The position numbers were made by a program, and so were the translations under genes. The notes beneath the pieces were generated by a model. It searched no databases. It was not told the DNA's origin and was given only the letters and a program-made list of their open reading frames with translations. From Prionace glauca (Eukaryota > Chordata > Chondrichthyes > Carcharhiniformes > Carcharhinidae), in assembly GCA_037974335.1 (NCBI GenBank), contig CM075743.1:7575449-7639448 (forward strand): a stretch of 64,000 bases of DNA, read 5' to 3'. Positions within the stretch are counted from its first letter, which is position 1; the number at the start of each line of letters is the position of its first letter. Positions 50,401 through 54,356 of this stretch are shown one piece after another.

Positions 50401-51606
50401 TATAGGGGCTGGTATAGTTCCAACATTTAAAAGACATTTGGATAGATACATTTACAGGAAAAGCTTAGAGGGGTATGGGCTAAACACAGACAAATGGGAC
50501 TAAGTCAGTTTAGGAAATCTGGTTGACATGGATGAGTTGGGCCAAAGGGCTTGTTTCCATGCTGTATATCTCTGACTCTACAAGCAACGTTCAACATTAT
50601 TTTTATGGAGAACAATCTGGGGCAACAAGGCCCTATCCCAAATTCCTTTATTTTTATGTGTTCATGGGACATGGACATCGTTGCCACGACCACCATCTAC
50701 TACCCACCCTCAAAGAGACATTTATGAGTCAACCAAATTGCTGTGGATCTGGAGTCACGTGTAGGTCAGACTGGTAAGGATGGCAGATATCGTTCCCTAA
50801 AGGACAATAGTGAAACAGATAACTTTTTCCAAGAATCGACAATGGTCATCGTTTGACTTTTAAATCCAGATCTTATTGAATTCAAATGCCGCCATCTCCT
50901 ACTGTAGGATCTGAACCTGGGTGCCCAGAACATTACGCTGGGTCTCTGGATTGTTCGTCCAGTGACAATGCCACTGCCTGCTCCAATAGCGTTCGAATAC
51001 CTTGGAGATTTGGGTCATCAACGTTGGAGGATAAAAACTCTACATAATGAGTCTGAAAATGGAATCTGGGAAAGCAGAGGAGCGACATGAAAAGATGTTT
51101 AATTTAACAGTAGCTTACTTAGTAAACTCATAACAACATTGTTACATGGACGTTTCACTGAAAAATTTCGTGACAAATTTCGCTGCCATGAAAATAGTCT
51201 GGAAATGAATCTTTGACTTAAAGCAAACGCACACTGAATGCGTTCACAAAATTGTATTGGTGGTTTTGTTAAACTAAATTAACAGGCTTTGGACTCCCAT
51301 AACTTCTCAGTCGTTAATATTCTAATATCGCTGATATTTCCATGTTAACACATTGAAAATTTAAATCTCCAGAATTTAATAATACATTTCATTGTGAAAA
51401 TCAAACATCATCAAGCTTTATGGACACATCCATATTGTTGGTTCCACCACATAGAACACTGATAAGTCTGTTAAATATAAAGGGATTAAAGCACCTGGAG
51501 AGAAAGCTAACAAAGTGACTTATCTCCGACTCGGACTCATTCCATTTGCTTCCTTACCTGATAATGACAGAGTGATGAGGACGATGGTAAATTCAATGTT
51601 TCTCAT
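14359..51606 (-). CDS. CD300/pIgR-like (CMRF35-like) two-V-domain inhibitory-type receptor, whole gene
   Basis: Seven coding exons join as 51606-51558, 40978-40658, 36085-35762, 26556-26496, 22404-22295, 19652-19597 and 14454-14359. All introns are GT...AG, the phases are 1,1,1,2,1,0, and the total is 1017 nt (338 residues plus stop). Predicted layout: signal peptide 1-17, V-type Ig domain about 18-123, second V-type Ig domain about 124-231, Thr-rich stalk 232-252, membrane segment about 256-280, basic stop-transfer (Arg-Tyr-Lys-Lys-Lys), and a cytoplasmic tail of about 58 residues with an ITIM-like motif at Tyr304. The extra Cys pair in each V domain and the Tyr-Trp-Cys-Gly are typical of CD300/CMRF35-like and pIgR-like proteins, which sit on the surface of immune cells; ITIM-bearing members inhibit through SHP phosphatases (family knowledge). 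No ligand can be inferred. The first six exons are well supported; the terminal exon is less certain. Either V exon could be skipped without changing frame, so isoforms are possible. Confidence 0.83.
14538..14668 (-). mobile_element. V-SINE 3' fragment
   Basis: Only the tail side is left (gaggccatttggcccattga ... accctgttaagcccccc). Confidence 0.7.
14669..15354. other. GC-rich stretch and G-rich low-complexity tract
   Basis: 14669-15020 is a GC-rich unclassified block that looks repetitive; 15030-15350 is dominated by ggggg/gtggg runs. The open frames on both strands are compositional. Confidence 0.45.
15355..15500. repeat. GC-rich ggaattttcctgccc-type repeat
   Basis: Shares the ggaattttcctgcc ... 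gggattttatgagcc phrases with 43595-43835, 44998-45135 and 60003-60145. Confidence 0.5.
15585..15842 (+). mobile_element. CR1-type 3' end fragment
   Basis: Contains the plus-strand pattern agggtggtgaatttgtggaa ... gcaggctcgaacggctgaat that ends CR1 ORF2 and 3' UTRs. Confidence 0.6.
16148..16385. mobile_element. Short foldback element, complete
   Basis: Arms tcgcaacaccaggttaaagt and acctggtgttgtgagac (via aataaacctgttggacttta) are inverted copies; the loop holds the paired caggtgag / ttacctg. The outer left end has the gatgtagagatgccggcg extension. Confidence 0.88.
16480..17245. mobile_element. hAT-type MITE interrupted by a LINE tail
   Basis: The left end is cagaggtgggcaacc and the right end ccatcactg: imperfect terminal inverted repeats of hAT style. 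The body matches 44154-44606, and a LINE 3' end sits at about 16835-17128. The target duplication is eroded here. Confidence 0.65.
16835..17128 (+). mobile_element. LINE 3' end (aatcaaatcaaatca tail)
   Basis: Encodes the end of a LINE protein near cgtcgggaaaaagatacaaa and finishes with repeated caaat. The same 3' end appears at 25730, 47190 and, reversed, 53000. Confidence 0.65.
17397..18245 (-). mobile_element. Young CR1 LINE, 5'-truncated
   Basis: The octamer tail (aacataag repeated) is at the left; one 244-codon open frame covers the ORF2 C-terminal region up to the 5' truncation (MEFNVGKCEVVHFGRRNGRK ... IREGIKGYGERAGRWS). By eye it differs from the copy at 41573-42400 at only a few positions. 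Confidence 0.95.
18322..18585 (-). mobile_element. V-SINE (minus), truncated at the head
   Basis: Tail tcatagaatgcctacagttc, V domain, lost after gtgcaaactccacacag. Confidence 0.8.
18690..18895. mobile_element. aaatgctgg-family inverted-repeat element
   Basis: Phrases tgacccttcatcagagct, cgaaacattggctctattct, cctgctgaggttttccagc and gcagtattttgcctttat. Confidence 0.6.
19310..19495. mobile_element. aaatgctgg-family end with internal heptamer expansion
   Basis: The usual sequence tgctggacctgctgaacatt ... ttccagcatctgcaatattt is split by a tandem heptamer array at 19373-19465. Confidence 0.6.
19373..19465. repeat. Heptamer tandem array (TCAAATG)n/(TCAAATT)n
   Basis: About 13 units of 7 bp, switching from tcaaatg to tcaaatt types part-way, with one tcaaata. 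Confidence 0.92.
19597..19652 (-). CDS. Exon 6: cytoplasmic exon with ITIM-like tyrosine
   Basis: A 56-nt exon, acceptor TATCATTCTTAG, donor CCTG|GTAAGA, phase 1 in and phase 0 out. It completes a Gly codon and reads KKKLANSEEESNSVYNSL: a basic juxtamembrane start, an acidic Glu-Glu-Glu run and Ser302-Val-Tyr304-Asn-Ser-Leu307, which fits the ITIM consensus (S/I/V/L)-x-Y-x-x-(L/I/V). The exon itself begins with GTAAG, a sequence that resembles a donor right after the acceptor. Because it is short the call rests on the matching phases and strong donor, and on CD300-type genes commonly having small cytoplasmic exons. The surrounding intron is unique DNA flanked by repeats. Confidence 0.7.
20000..20290 (-). 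mobile_element. V-SINE variant with a different 3' end (minus)
   Basis: The tail begins aagtttattaatgtcacaaa and includes actgcagtgaagttactatg; V domain and head follow. The same variant lies on the plus strand at 30152-30455. Confidence 0.8.
20735..21020 (+). mobile_element. tRNA-derived SINE, Ctgagtcag type
   Basis: Head gtcagctgtgcctcagtcgg, ctctgagtcagtgggttgtg, body gacactccagtgcgtcactg ... ttggataagatggtaaactg, end tatccctcaaccaac. A second piece is at 54155-54340. Confidence 0.75.
21024..21560 (-). mobile_element. CR1-type LINE 3' fragment
   Basis: The minus frame shows LERVQERFTGMWPGVEGISY and Asn-Lys-Leu-Gly-Leu-Phe-Ser-Leu-Glu-Arg; the aaagaataaagaacag tail is at the left. Moderately diverged. 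Confidence 0.88.
21561..22294. other. Intron sequence downstream of the transmembrane exon
   Basis: A minus-strand CTTCACAG...GTAAAA pair at about 21832-21860 was tested as an exon but gives an immediate stop in the needed phase. Nothing else seen. Confidence 0.5.
22295..22404 (-). CDS. Exon 5: transmembrane segment
   Basis: Acceptor CCCTTTGTCTTCACAG, donor GCTG|GTAAGT, 110 nt, phase 2 in and phase 1 out. It encodes Thr-Ser-Asn-Val-Ala-Ile-Ala-Leu-Val-Ala-Pro-Val-Leu-Gly-Ala-Leu, then Phe-Val-Val-Val-Phe-Ile-Thr-Ser-Ile-Phe-Val-Ala, then Arg-Tyr-Lys-Lys-Lys. That is a single helix of about 25 hydrophobic residues followed by a basic stop-transfer, giving an N-out, C-in type I protein. There is no charged residue inside the helix, so it does not look like a member that pairs with DAP12 or FcR gamma. 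This agrees with the long tyrosine-bearing tail. The frame stays open past the donor into the intron for about 40 codons, but the splice site is strong. Confidence 0.87.
22684..23103 (+). mobile_element. tRNA-derived SINE, ggtattatcac type
   Basis: Head ggtggtgcagtggtattgac with a B-box-like ttttcaatcccaccatgg, body ctggtttttcttgagtgtcc, end catcccatgagtgaattata. An extra GC-rich block lies inside at about 22790-22880. Confidence 0.75.
23538..23862 (+). mobile_element. V-SINE (plus)
   Basis: Head gcggcacagtggcacactgg, V centre, tail gcctcgtcctgtgggattct. Confidence 0.88.
23863..25119. other. Intron stretch, mostly unique
   Basis: A GC-rich old repeat (tggaattctccgaccccgc ... ggagaattccgacctg, itself an inverted pair) occupies 24780-24905. 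No exon-like structure was found in the rest. Confidence 0.45.
25120..25520 (-). mobile_element. tRNA-derived SINE, ggtattatcac type (minus)
   Basis: Reverse of the 22684 family: ggatgtgggcatcc, tggagtcacttgtaggccag, head side ggtgggatgcgaacccatg. Confidence 0.7.
25730..26190 (+). mobile_element. LINE 3' end (aatcaaatcaaatca tail), longest copy
   Basis: The plus frame reads ASIIKDLTQPGHFLFHLLLL Gly-Arg-Arg-Tyr-Lys, a C-terminal signature of fish LINE ORF2 (clade uncertain), then a 3' UTR with tgcactctctcatttccttc and the tail caataataaatcaaatcaaa. Confidence 0.7.
26496..26556 (-). CDS. Exon 4: membrane-proximal stalk
   Basis: A 61-nt exon with acceptor TTATTGCTTTTACAG and donor AAAG|GTAACT. 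Joined to the second V exon it reads Pro-Leu-Thr-Thr-Thr-Thr-Leu-Pro and then a charged stretch (KELQKIISRESE) before a Ser codon split 2+1 with the next exon. A Thr/Pro-rich, probably O-glycosylated stalk between the Ig domains and the membrane is typical of CD300-like receptors. It is too short to be found by length alone. The case rests on its position, on both splice sites, and on its unusual 1-to-2 phase change, which exactly matches the phase-2 acceptor of the transmembrane exon. Confidence 0.8.
26845..29097 (+). mobile_element. tRNA-derived SINE split by a CR1
   Basis: Head gtggtattatcactaggtta and B box ggttcgaatcc lie left of the CR1 (to 27032). The body (ggaaggaaatctgctgtctt ... cccatgtcccatgaatgaat) resumes at 28934 and ends about 29097. 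Confidence 0.88.
27033..28933 (-). mobile_element. CR1 LINE, 1.9 kb, with a 7-bp target duplication
   Basis: Minus frames cover the reverse transcriptase from Asn-Gln-Tyr-Phe-Ser-Ser-Val-Phe-Thr (28700) through VVPLFKKGNRDFPGNYRPVS and SGVPQG to LFSLERRRLRGDLIKTYKMI. The frame breaks near 27900, next to the Asp-Asp box, and near 27990, where a few bases are missing against the copy at 47359. Flanked by cctttag at 27026-27032 and 28934-28940. The element lacks its 5' part. Confidence 0.95.
29140..29545 (-). mobile_element. V-SINE fragment split by a solo LTR
   Basis: The tail side is at 29140-29229 (tcatagaatccctatagtgc ...), and 29459-29545 continues with ttaccccactcatctccctg up to catatctttgga. 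The head is missing. Confidence 0.75.
29230..29458 (+). mobile_element. Solo LTR (fossil), about 229 bp
   Basis: Begins tgtgatgactt and ends gttattaca, with an AATAAA near its 3' end (about 29411), and interrupts a V-SINE. No internal viral region is seen on either side, so it reads as a solo LTR of an old LTR retroelement. The family is not determined, and no convincing target duplication is seen. Confidence 0.6.
29546..30044. other. Intron stretch without recognised features
   Basis: No exon or repeat recognised. Confidence 0.4.
30045..30151 (+). mobile_element. SINE/LINE 3' fragment (ggatgtggcatcactagc type)
   Basis: Phrases catcactagcaaggtcag and cttgctcttgaggaggtagt; cut by the V-SINE that follows. 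Confidence 0.55.
30152..30455 (+). mobile_element. V-SINE variant (plus)
   Basis: Head catggtagcacagtggttag, V domain, 3' end ttcattgcagtgttaatgta and cttgtgacactaataaat. Confidence 0.88.
30456..30869. other. AT-rich intron stretch
   Basis: Nothing recognised. Confidence 0.4.
30870..31215 (+). mobile_element. Two old LINE/SINE fragments
   Basis: 30870-31075 resembles a degraded LINE ORF2 end (gatggataggctagatgtag ... acatctttccccag). 31085-31215 carries the phrases actgtgggtgtatctactcc and aagaatgggcaattaatgcc of the SINE also seen at 57118. Confidence 0.5.
31250..32262. mobile_element. Foldback element split by a CR1/V-domain element
   Basis: The left arm end is at 31250-31296 (cacaacaccaggttaaaatc ... 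tatttggtagca). The right arm is at 32126-32262 (caagctttcggagcactctg ... acctggtgttgtgagac ... ccgacatctccacatc). Confidence 0.75.
31297..32125 (-). mobile_element. CR1-type LINE 3' fragment with V-like domain, second copy
   Basis: Same structure as 257-1060: an ORF2 C-terminus on the right (RFFTQRVVGVWNALPSKVVE), then the aggaaaccggagcacccgg block and an agcaaagaac tail at the left. It has inserted inside the foldback element. Confidence 0.78.
32440..33502 (+). mobile_element. CR1-type LINE (plus), split by a SINE
   Basis: Degraded ORF2 reading from ggtaatctactttggtcaaa through caggcagttttggtcccctt to gcaggctcgatgggctgaat. A reversed SINE interrupts it at 32659-32884. Confidence 0.8.
32659..32884 (-). 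mobile_element. tRNA-derived SINE, ggtattatcac type (minus)
   Basis: ttttcttccctaaaagacaa at the left; head gtccggcgacaataccacta at the right. Confidence 0.78.
33503..33961. other. Intron stretch without recognised features
   Basis: No exon or repeat recognised. Confidence 0.4.
33962..34378 (+). mobile_element. tRNA-derived SINE, ggtattatcac type, near complete
   Basis: Head gatgaccaagtgatattatc, B box ggttcgaatcc, body, end cccatgtcccatgaatgaaa. Confidence 0.85.
34379..34825. other. Intron stretch without recognised features
   Basis: Short open frames only; nothing supported. Confidence 0.4.
34826..35385 (+). mobile_element. tRNA-derived SINE (34826-35052) abutted by a V-SINE (35053-35385)
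   Basis: The first has cgagtaatccagggacccag and a B-box-like ggtttgaatcccaccatgg and is cut at ggaaggaaatct. The V-SINE starts ggggcggcctgatggcatag and ends attctgtgattctatg. Confidence 0.82.
35386..35761. other. Intron next to the second V exon
   Basis: No repeat recognised; holds the strong donor of the exon at 35757-35761. Confidence 0.5.
35762..36085 (-). CDS. Exon 3: second V-type immunoglobulin domain
   Basis: Acceptor TTTATTCTTGCAG, donor GAAC|GTAAGA, phase 1 at both ends, 324 nt. Residues 124-231 of the protein form another complete V fold: Leu-Lys-Cys144 (B strand), Tyr-Leu-Cys159 with Glu-Ser-Cys167 as the family's second Cys pair, sequon Asn189-Arg-Thr, and Met-Glu-Asp-Glu-Gly-Leu-Tyr-Trp-Cys212-Gly (F strand), ending Leu-Gln-Leu-Asn-Val-Phe-Glu. 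It shares the framework of the first V domain but is clearly diverged from it, so the duplication that made the pair is old. The canonical Trp of the second Cys motif is Leu here (Tyr-Leu-Cys). Being a symmetric 1-1 exon, it could be included or skipped. Confidence 0.9.
36228..36332. mobile_element. aaatgctgg-family fragment
   Basis: Phrases ggatgctggaatctgaaaca and ccagcagcatctgtgtagcg, about 140 bp upstream of the second V exon. Confidence 0.55.
36333..36720 (+). mobile_element. CR1-type LINE 3' fragment (plus)
   Basis: From ctcgctggaaagacggaggg through gtctacaaaattatgagggg to ttctttgttctttgt, an octamer-like tail. Confidence 0.8.
36735..37205 (+). mobile_element. CR1-type 3' fragment split by a V-SINE tail
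   Basis: LINE parts 36735-36905 and 37100-37205 (end cctatgtttctatgtttc) flank a 5'-truncated V-SINE at 36906-37099. Confidence 0.7.
37206..37625. other. Intron stretch without recognised features
   Basis: No exon or repeat recognised. Confidence 0.4.
37626..38140 (+). mobile_element. Young CR1 LINE 3' fragment (plus)
   Basis: One frame reads LEGVQRRFTRLIPELRVLNY ... FFTQRVVNLWNSLPV. A G-run expansion near 37857 lengthens a Gly stretch, and a small deletion near 37940 breaks the end. The tail is cttatgttcttacattctt. Confidence 0.92.
38331..38392. repeat. CT-rich simple repeat
   Basis: (TC)n with T runs; flanked by unique sequence (38141-38330, 38393-38577). Confidence 0.85.
38578..39300 (-). 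mobile_element. Cluster: V-SINE tail, CR1 (minus) fragment, then two V-SINE 3' ends (plus)
   Basis: 38578-38630 is a V-SINE tail (minus). 38625-38990 is CR1 minus (agcaaaattaggccactcag ... aataagatcccccctcatcc). 38994-39140 and 39147-39300 are two plus-strand, 5'-truncated V-SINE ends in a row. Confidence 0.7.
39301..39542. other. Short unique stretch
   Basis: Nothing recognised. Confidence 0.4.
39543..39862 (+). mobile_element. V-SINE (plus)
   Basis: Head cagcactgtggcacagtggt, V domain, tail ctgcactggagggaatctat. Confidence 0.88.
39868..40533. mobile_element. Giant foldback element, long form
   Basis: Arms 39873-40082 and 40269-40483 are inverted copies of each other (for example aagtctcacaacaccaggtt opposite aacctggtgttgtgagactt, and gttctgttcacaaacagggc opposite gccctgtttgtgaacagaac), around a loop of about 186 bp. 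The short forms elsewhere keep only the outer 90 bp of each arm. No coding frame is present, so it must be non-autonomous. Confidence 0.88.
40567..40617. repeat. Two overlapping perfect palindromes next to the first V exon
   Basis: 40567-40590 is a 24-bp perfect palindrome centred on aaatgcattt. 40587-40617 has 15-bp perfect arms (caaagtcaaagtcaa) around a single G. They share four bases and lie 40-90 bp inside the intron after the V1 donor. Confidence 0.92.
40658..40978 (-). CDS. Exon 2: first V-type immunoglobulin domain
   Basis: The acceptor is a pyrimidine-rich stretch ending in CTAACAG and the donor is AAG|GTAAGC; phase 1 at both ends, 321 nt. The domain has the B-strand Cys (Ile-Asp-Cys39), a CD300/pIgR-style second pair (Tyr-Trp-Cys54 and Phe-Ser-Cys62), an N-glycosylation sequon Asn81-Gln-Thr, and the F-strand signature Asp98-Ala-Gly-Trp-Tyr-Trp-Cys104-Gly. 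The G strand ends in Lys-Leu-Asn-Val-Leu-Glu, which closes the Ig fold. About 107 residues is normal for a V domain. The extra disulfide and Trp-Tyr-Trp-Cys-Gly favour CD300 (CMRF35-like) or pIgR-like over TCR or antibody V domains; there is no J-like Phe-Gly-x-Gly and no RSS. The reading frame stays open upstream through the acceptor, but the splice phases show that the exon starts at 40978. Two overlapping palindromes lie in the intron 40-90 bp past the donor. Confidence 0.9.
41083..41550 (-). mobile_element. CR1-type LINE 3' fragment, older subfamily
   Basis: Tail side ataagaccagaagacaaagg at the left, ORF2 end to about 41550, where the young CR1 begins. Confidence 0.85.
41551..43345 (-). 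mobile_element. Young CR1 LINE, 1.8 kb, nearly open reverse transcriptase
   Basis: A 495-codon minus frame (41908-43395) covers the RT: VTPLFKKGARQKAGNYRPVS, AFDKVPHKRLLQKVRGHGVG, SGVPQGSVLGPQLFTIYIDD and the catalytic Phe-Ala-Asp-Asp-Thr-Lys. A single missing base near 41912 shifts the frame before the last 82 codons (41657-41905). The aacataag octamer tail lies at 41554-41580. The 5' end is truncated, so the endonuclease domain and ORF1 are absent. This is one of the longest LINE pieces in the window. Confidence 0.95.
43346..43594. other. Short unique intron stretch
   Basis: Nothing recognised. Confidence 0.4.
43595..43835. repeat. GC-rich ggaatttcctgtctcgcc-type repeat
   Basis: Phrases ttgggcaggaatttcctgtc, gcgaggctgtaaaatctgcc, ttgacctcggtcgggatttt; internally palindromic. 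Confidence 0.6.
44154..44606. mobile_element. hAT-type MITE with 8-bp target duplication
   Basis: The ends cagtgctgggttac and gttacccatcattg form imperfect terminal inverted repeats. The flanks are ccttaaag (44146-44153) and ctttaaag (44607-44614), 7 of 8 matching. 453 bp, no coding frame. The body matches the copy at 16480-17245. Confidence 0.82.
44615..44997. other. Unique intron stretch
   Basis: Nothing recognised. Confidence 0.4.
44998..45135. repeat. GC-rich repeat fragment
   Basis: Shares gggattttacagcctcgcg ... ggcgaggtggta with the 43595 and 60003 blocks. Confidence 0.5.
45265..46115 (+). mobile_element. CR1-type LINE 3' fragment (plus)
   Basis: Reads gaggtgatgcatttcggagg, then LESVQRSFTRMLPSLESIGC and Leu-Phe-Ser-Leu-Glu-Arg, and ends ctgtgctgtactttcctttc. 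Several frame breaks. Confidence 0.85.
46116..46785. other. Unique intron stretch
   Basis: No supported exon; short open frames only. Confidence 0.4.
46790..47125 (+). mobile_element. V-SINE (plus)
   Basis: gggatggcacagtagcactg ... gtctcgatgggctgaagggc. Confidence 0.82.
47190..48505 (+). mobile_element. LINE tail split by a CR1
   Basis: The 3' UTR (47190-47358, accttgcattaagtagatct ... acctgtgacaataatag) and its caaatcaaatc tail (48457-48505) flank the CR1 at 47359-48456. Confidence 0.78.
47359..48456 (-). mobile_element. CR1 LINE, open 334-codon frame
   Basis: The tail aacatagaacatagaacata is at the left. One uninterrupted minus frame (47455-48459) runs from SGVPQGSVLGPLLFVIFIND and Phe-Ala-Asp-Asp-Thr-Lys-Val to the protein's C-terminus. 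It belongs to the same subfamily as 27033-28933 and preserves the catalytic box that is broken there. Confidence 0.95.
48506..48750 (-). mobile_element. V-SINE (minus)
   Basis: Body ccccttgatcctaaggggca, V block, head ctaactgttccaccgtgcc. Confidence 0.82.
48760..50580 (+). mobile_element. CR1-type LINE (plus), old, split by a foldback half
   Basis: Plus frames show a degraded RT: LFKKGCREKPRNHRPVRLFS, Ile-Arg-Asp-Ser-Glu-His-Gly-Phe, Phe-Val-Asp-Asp-Thr-Lys-Ile (catalytic box, with Ala changed to Val) and LERVQKDLQ. The 3' UTR ends near 50580. The insertion at 49441-49582 separates two parts of the RT. Confidence 0.88.
49441..49582. mobile_element. Half of a foldback element
   Basis: Only a right arm: ggacctgttagactttgacc ... 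gtgtagtgaaacttcttact ... gccggcgtctccacatc. Confidence 0.75.
50640..50995 (-). mobile_element. tRNA-derived SINE, ggtattatcac type (minus)
   Basis: Phrases ttcatgggacatggacatcg, tctggagtcacgtgtaggtc and ttgttcgtccagtgacaatg. Confidence 0.75.
50996..51557. other. First-intron stretch next to the signal exon
   Basis: AT-rich unique DNA; no further exon seen. Confidence 0.45.
51558..51606 (-). CDS. Exon 1 of the receptor gene: start codon and signal peptide
   Basis: Reads MRNIEFTIVLITLSLS plus the first base of a Gly codon, followed directly by a GTAAGG donor (intron from 51557). It is a short polar N-terminus followed by a hydrophobic run, as expected of a secretory signal peptide encoded on its own exon. 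The phase-1 donor matches the phase-1 acceptor of the first V exon, completing a Gly codon. The ATG is preceded by TAAAC and is the only in-frame Met that gives a signal peptide. The layout (short signal exon, phase 1, then V exons) is the usual one for CD300/pIgR-type genes. It lies about 10.6 kb upstream of the first Ig exon; that intron is filled with CR1 and SINE copies. Confidence 0.82.
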
Positions 51607-51780
51607 GTTTAGAAAAATATCCAGCCAAAATTATGGACAGAATGCCACTTTGCACAGCCTGATTTTATTCAGCAACTGTGATCCCTTTCCTATCCACTAG
51701 ATAGAATTCACAAACTTGGCAGTAGTGAAGTGTTTGCCAATCAGTTGCGCAAAAGGTGAGGTTATCTGTTATTCAAGGTA
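51607..51780 (-). promoter_or_regulatory. Putative 5' UTR and proximal promoter of the receptor gene
   Basis: This is the unique sequence just upstream of the start codon. It contains a CCAAT-type box (ccaatcag on the plus strand, 51737-51744, about 130 bp upstream of the ATG) and purine-rich AGGAAAG stretches of the sort ETS factors bind. No clear TATA box is seen. The position of the transcription start is unknown, so this is only a positional inference. Confidence 0.25.
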
Positions 51781-52559
51781 ACGCTGCAAATGTCACTCCA
51801 TGTTTTTAGTTGGTTCGAGACTTTGTCGTATCAGGTGATATTCTAATATTTGCTTATTTATAACTCTTGCCCATGTTTCATAATCTCAACCAGAATCTGT
51901 CCTCAGTCCCTGCATTGCATCAGAATGAGTTATCATCATTAGGTTGATTGGCTATACTAAATTGCCCCTTGTATGTTAGAGGGATCAGCTGGGTAAATAT
52001 GTAGAGTTTCGGGGATACGGCTCGGCTGGGATTGTTGTTGGTGCAGACGTGATGGGCTGAATGGCTTCATTCTGCATTGTAGAGATTGTATATATGTATG
52101 TACGATTTATATCAGAATCACTGTTACATATATCAAAACACAATTTTAAAGTACCATTAAACAGACTGGATCAGATTCTGTGACAAGGATAGTACTTGAA
52201 AGATTTTTATTTTAAGATTAAGGTTAGTTTAGCTTGGTTGGGATGCTACCATATTTGGGAACTGAGCAGATATATTTCTGTCTGCCCCATCTGCTTTAAT
52301 CACCATAATGAGATCATCACCAAAGATGTGTGGGTTAGGTGGATTTGCCATGCTAAATTGTCCGTTAGTGTTAAGGGGACTGACAAGATAAATACATGGG
52401 GTTATGGGGATAGGGCCTGGGTGGGATTATGGTCGGTGCACTCTTGATGGGCCAAATGGCTTCCTTCTGCACTGTAGGGATTCTATGATCCTACGATTCT
52501 ATGGATGACAAGCGGTTTAAATTTAAGTTTGCCAATCACAGAATTACTAAGGCATGGAA
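51781..52559 (+). mobile_element. Upstream flank with two 5'-truncated V-SINE ends
   Basis: V-SINE 3' ends at 51940-52095 and 52318-52505 (gttaggtggatttgccatgc ... ggattctatgatcctacgat). The rest is unique. Confidence 0.7.
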
Positions 52560-54075
52560 AAAGGCTATTTGTTCACATTGGTTCTCCCACATGTACATAA
52601 TGATTCAGTGCCATTCTTCTGCCTTTTCCCCATGCCCCTGCACATTGTTTCGATCCAAATAATCATCTAATGCTCTCCTGAATATCACGATTGAACCTGC
52701 CTCCACCACATGTCCAGGCAGTGAATTCCAGACCTGGACTACTCGTTGTGTGAAAAGCTTTTTTTCTCACATCACATTTTATTCTTTTGCAAATCACTTT
52801 AAACCTGTGCTCACTCATTTTTGATCCTTTTACGAGAGGGAACAGTTTTTCCCTATCAACTTTATCCAGCCCCCTCATTATTTCGAACACCTCAATCAAA
52901 TCTCCTCTTAACCTTCTTTTCTTCAATCCCAATCTCTCCAATCTCTCCTCAGATCAGAAGTTTCTCATCCCAGGGACCATTCTTATAAACCTTTTTTTTT
53001 GTTTTGATTTATTATTGTCACATGTATTGATGTACAGTGAAAAGTATTGTTTCTTGCGTGCTATACAGACAAAACATACCGTTCATAGAGAAGGAAATGA
53101 GAGAGTGCAGAATTCAGTGTTACAGTCATAGCTAAGGTCCAGAGAAAGATCAACTTAATGTGATGTAAGTCCATTCGAAAGACTGATAGCAGCCGGGAAG
53201 AAGAAATCTCTTGCCAATGCATTCACATCTCTCCTATAGTATAGAACCCAGAACTGTATAGAATATTCCAGATGAGGTCTAACTAATGTCTTGTATAAGT
53301 TCAGCATAACCTCCTCACTCTTGTACTCTATGCCCCTACTAATAAAGCCTGGAATACTGTATGCGTTATTAACTGTCCTGCCACCTTCAATGATCTACAC
53401 ACAGATACACCCAGTTCTCTTTGTTTCTCTGCAAGAATTTTACCCTTATTTTACATGTTCTCTATGTACTTCCTACCAAACACAAAGATATGTAGGTTAG
53501 GTGGATTAGCCATGCTAAATTGTCCCTTAGTGCCAGAGGGGCTAGCCAGGGTGAATGCATGGGGTTATGAGAATAGGGCCTGGGTGGGATTGTGGTTGGT
53601 ACAGACTCAATGGGCAGAATGGCCTCCTTCTGCACTGTAGGAATTCTATGATCACCTCACACCTCTCTGCATTGAACTTCATTTGCCATCTATCTGCCCA
53701 CTCCACCAACTTGTCTAGGTCCTTTTGAGGTTCTACATTGTCAAAGAACAAAGAAAATTACAGCACAGGAACAAGCCCTTTGGGCCACCCCCAAGCCTGC
53801 ACTGACCATGCTACCCGACTGAACTAAAACCCTCTATCCTTCTGGGGAGCATGCCCCTCCATCCCCATCCTATTCATGTATTTGTCAAGATGCCCCTTAA
53901 GTGTCCTATAGTGCTTTCAAGTTTTATGTGACCTTCAAACTTTGAATCTGTCTCCTGCAAGATCCAAGATCTAGATCATTAATATATATCAGGAAAAGCA
54001 AGGGTCCCAATACCGGCCCCAGGGGAGCTCCAATACAAACCTTCCTCAACCTCGAAATATACATTGACCATTATT
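52560..54075 (-). mobile_element. CR1-type LINE mosaic with three later insertions
   Basis: A minus-strand CR1 body (52560-53000, 53215-53465, 53655-53745, 53925-54075) is interrupted by a reversed LINE tail (53000-53215), a V-SINE 3' end (53470-53655) and another CR1 3' end (53745-53925). The pieces resume in the right order for one element. Confidence 0.8.
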
Positions 54076-54154
54076 GATCTCCTGGGTTTGGCAGTGAGTT
54101 GGTTGACTCACAAATTTCCACCTACTCTTGGGTTTCTATGCCAAAATCGGGGAA

Positions 54155-54340
54155 TATGTTATTGCTGTGCCAACTGTCTCTGAGTCAGAAGGTTGTGGGT
54201 TCATACCACACTTCAGAGACTTAGTCACATGAGGCTAGGTTGACCCTTCAGTGTGGTACTGAGGGAATGCTGCATTATGAAAAGCACAAGAGTTTTGGAT
54301 TAGTTTGTTAGAGTGAGGCCCTCTTATCCTCTTTGTAAAC
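54155..54340 (+). mobile_element. tRNA-derived SINE, ctgagtcag type
   Basis: ctctgagtcagaaggttgtg, gggttcataccacacttcag, gtactgagggaatgctgcat. Confidence 0.75.
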
Positions 54341-54356
54341 TATCCTAATGCAGTAT

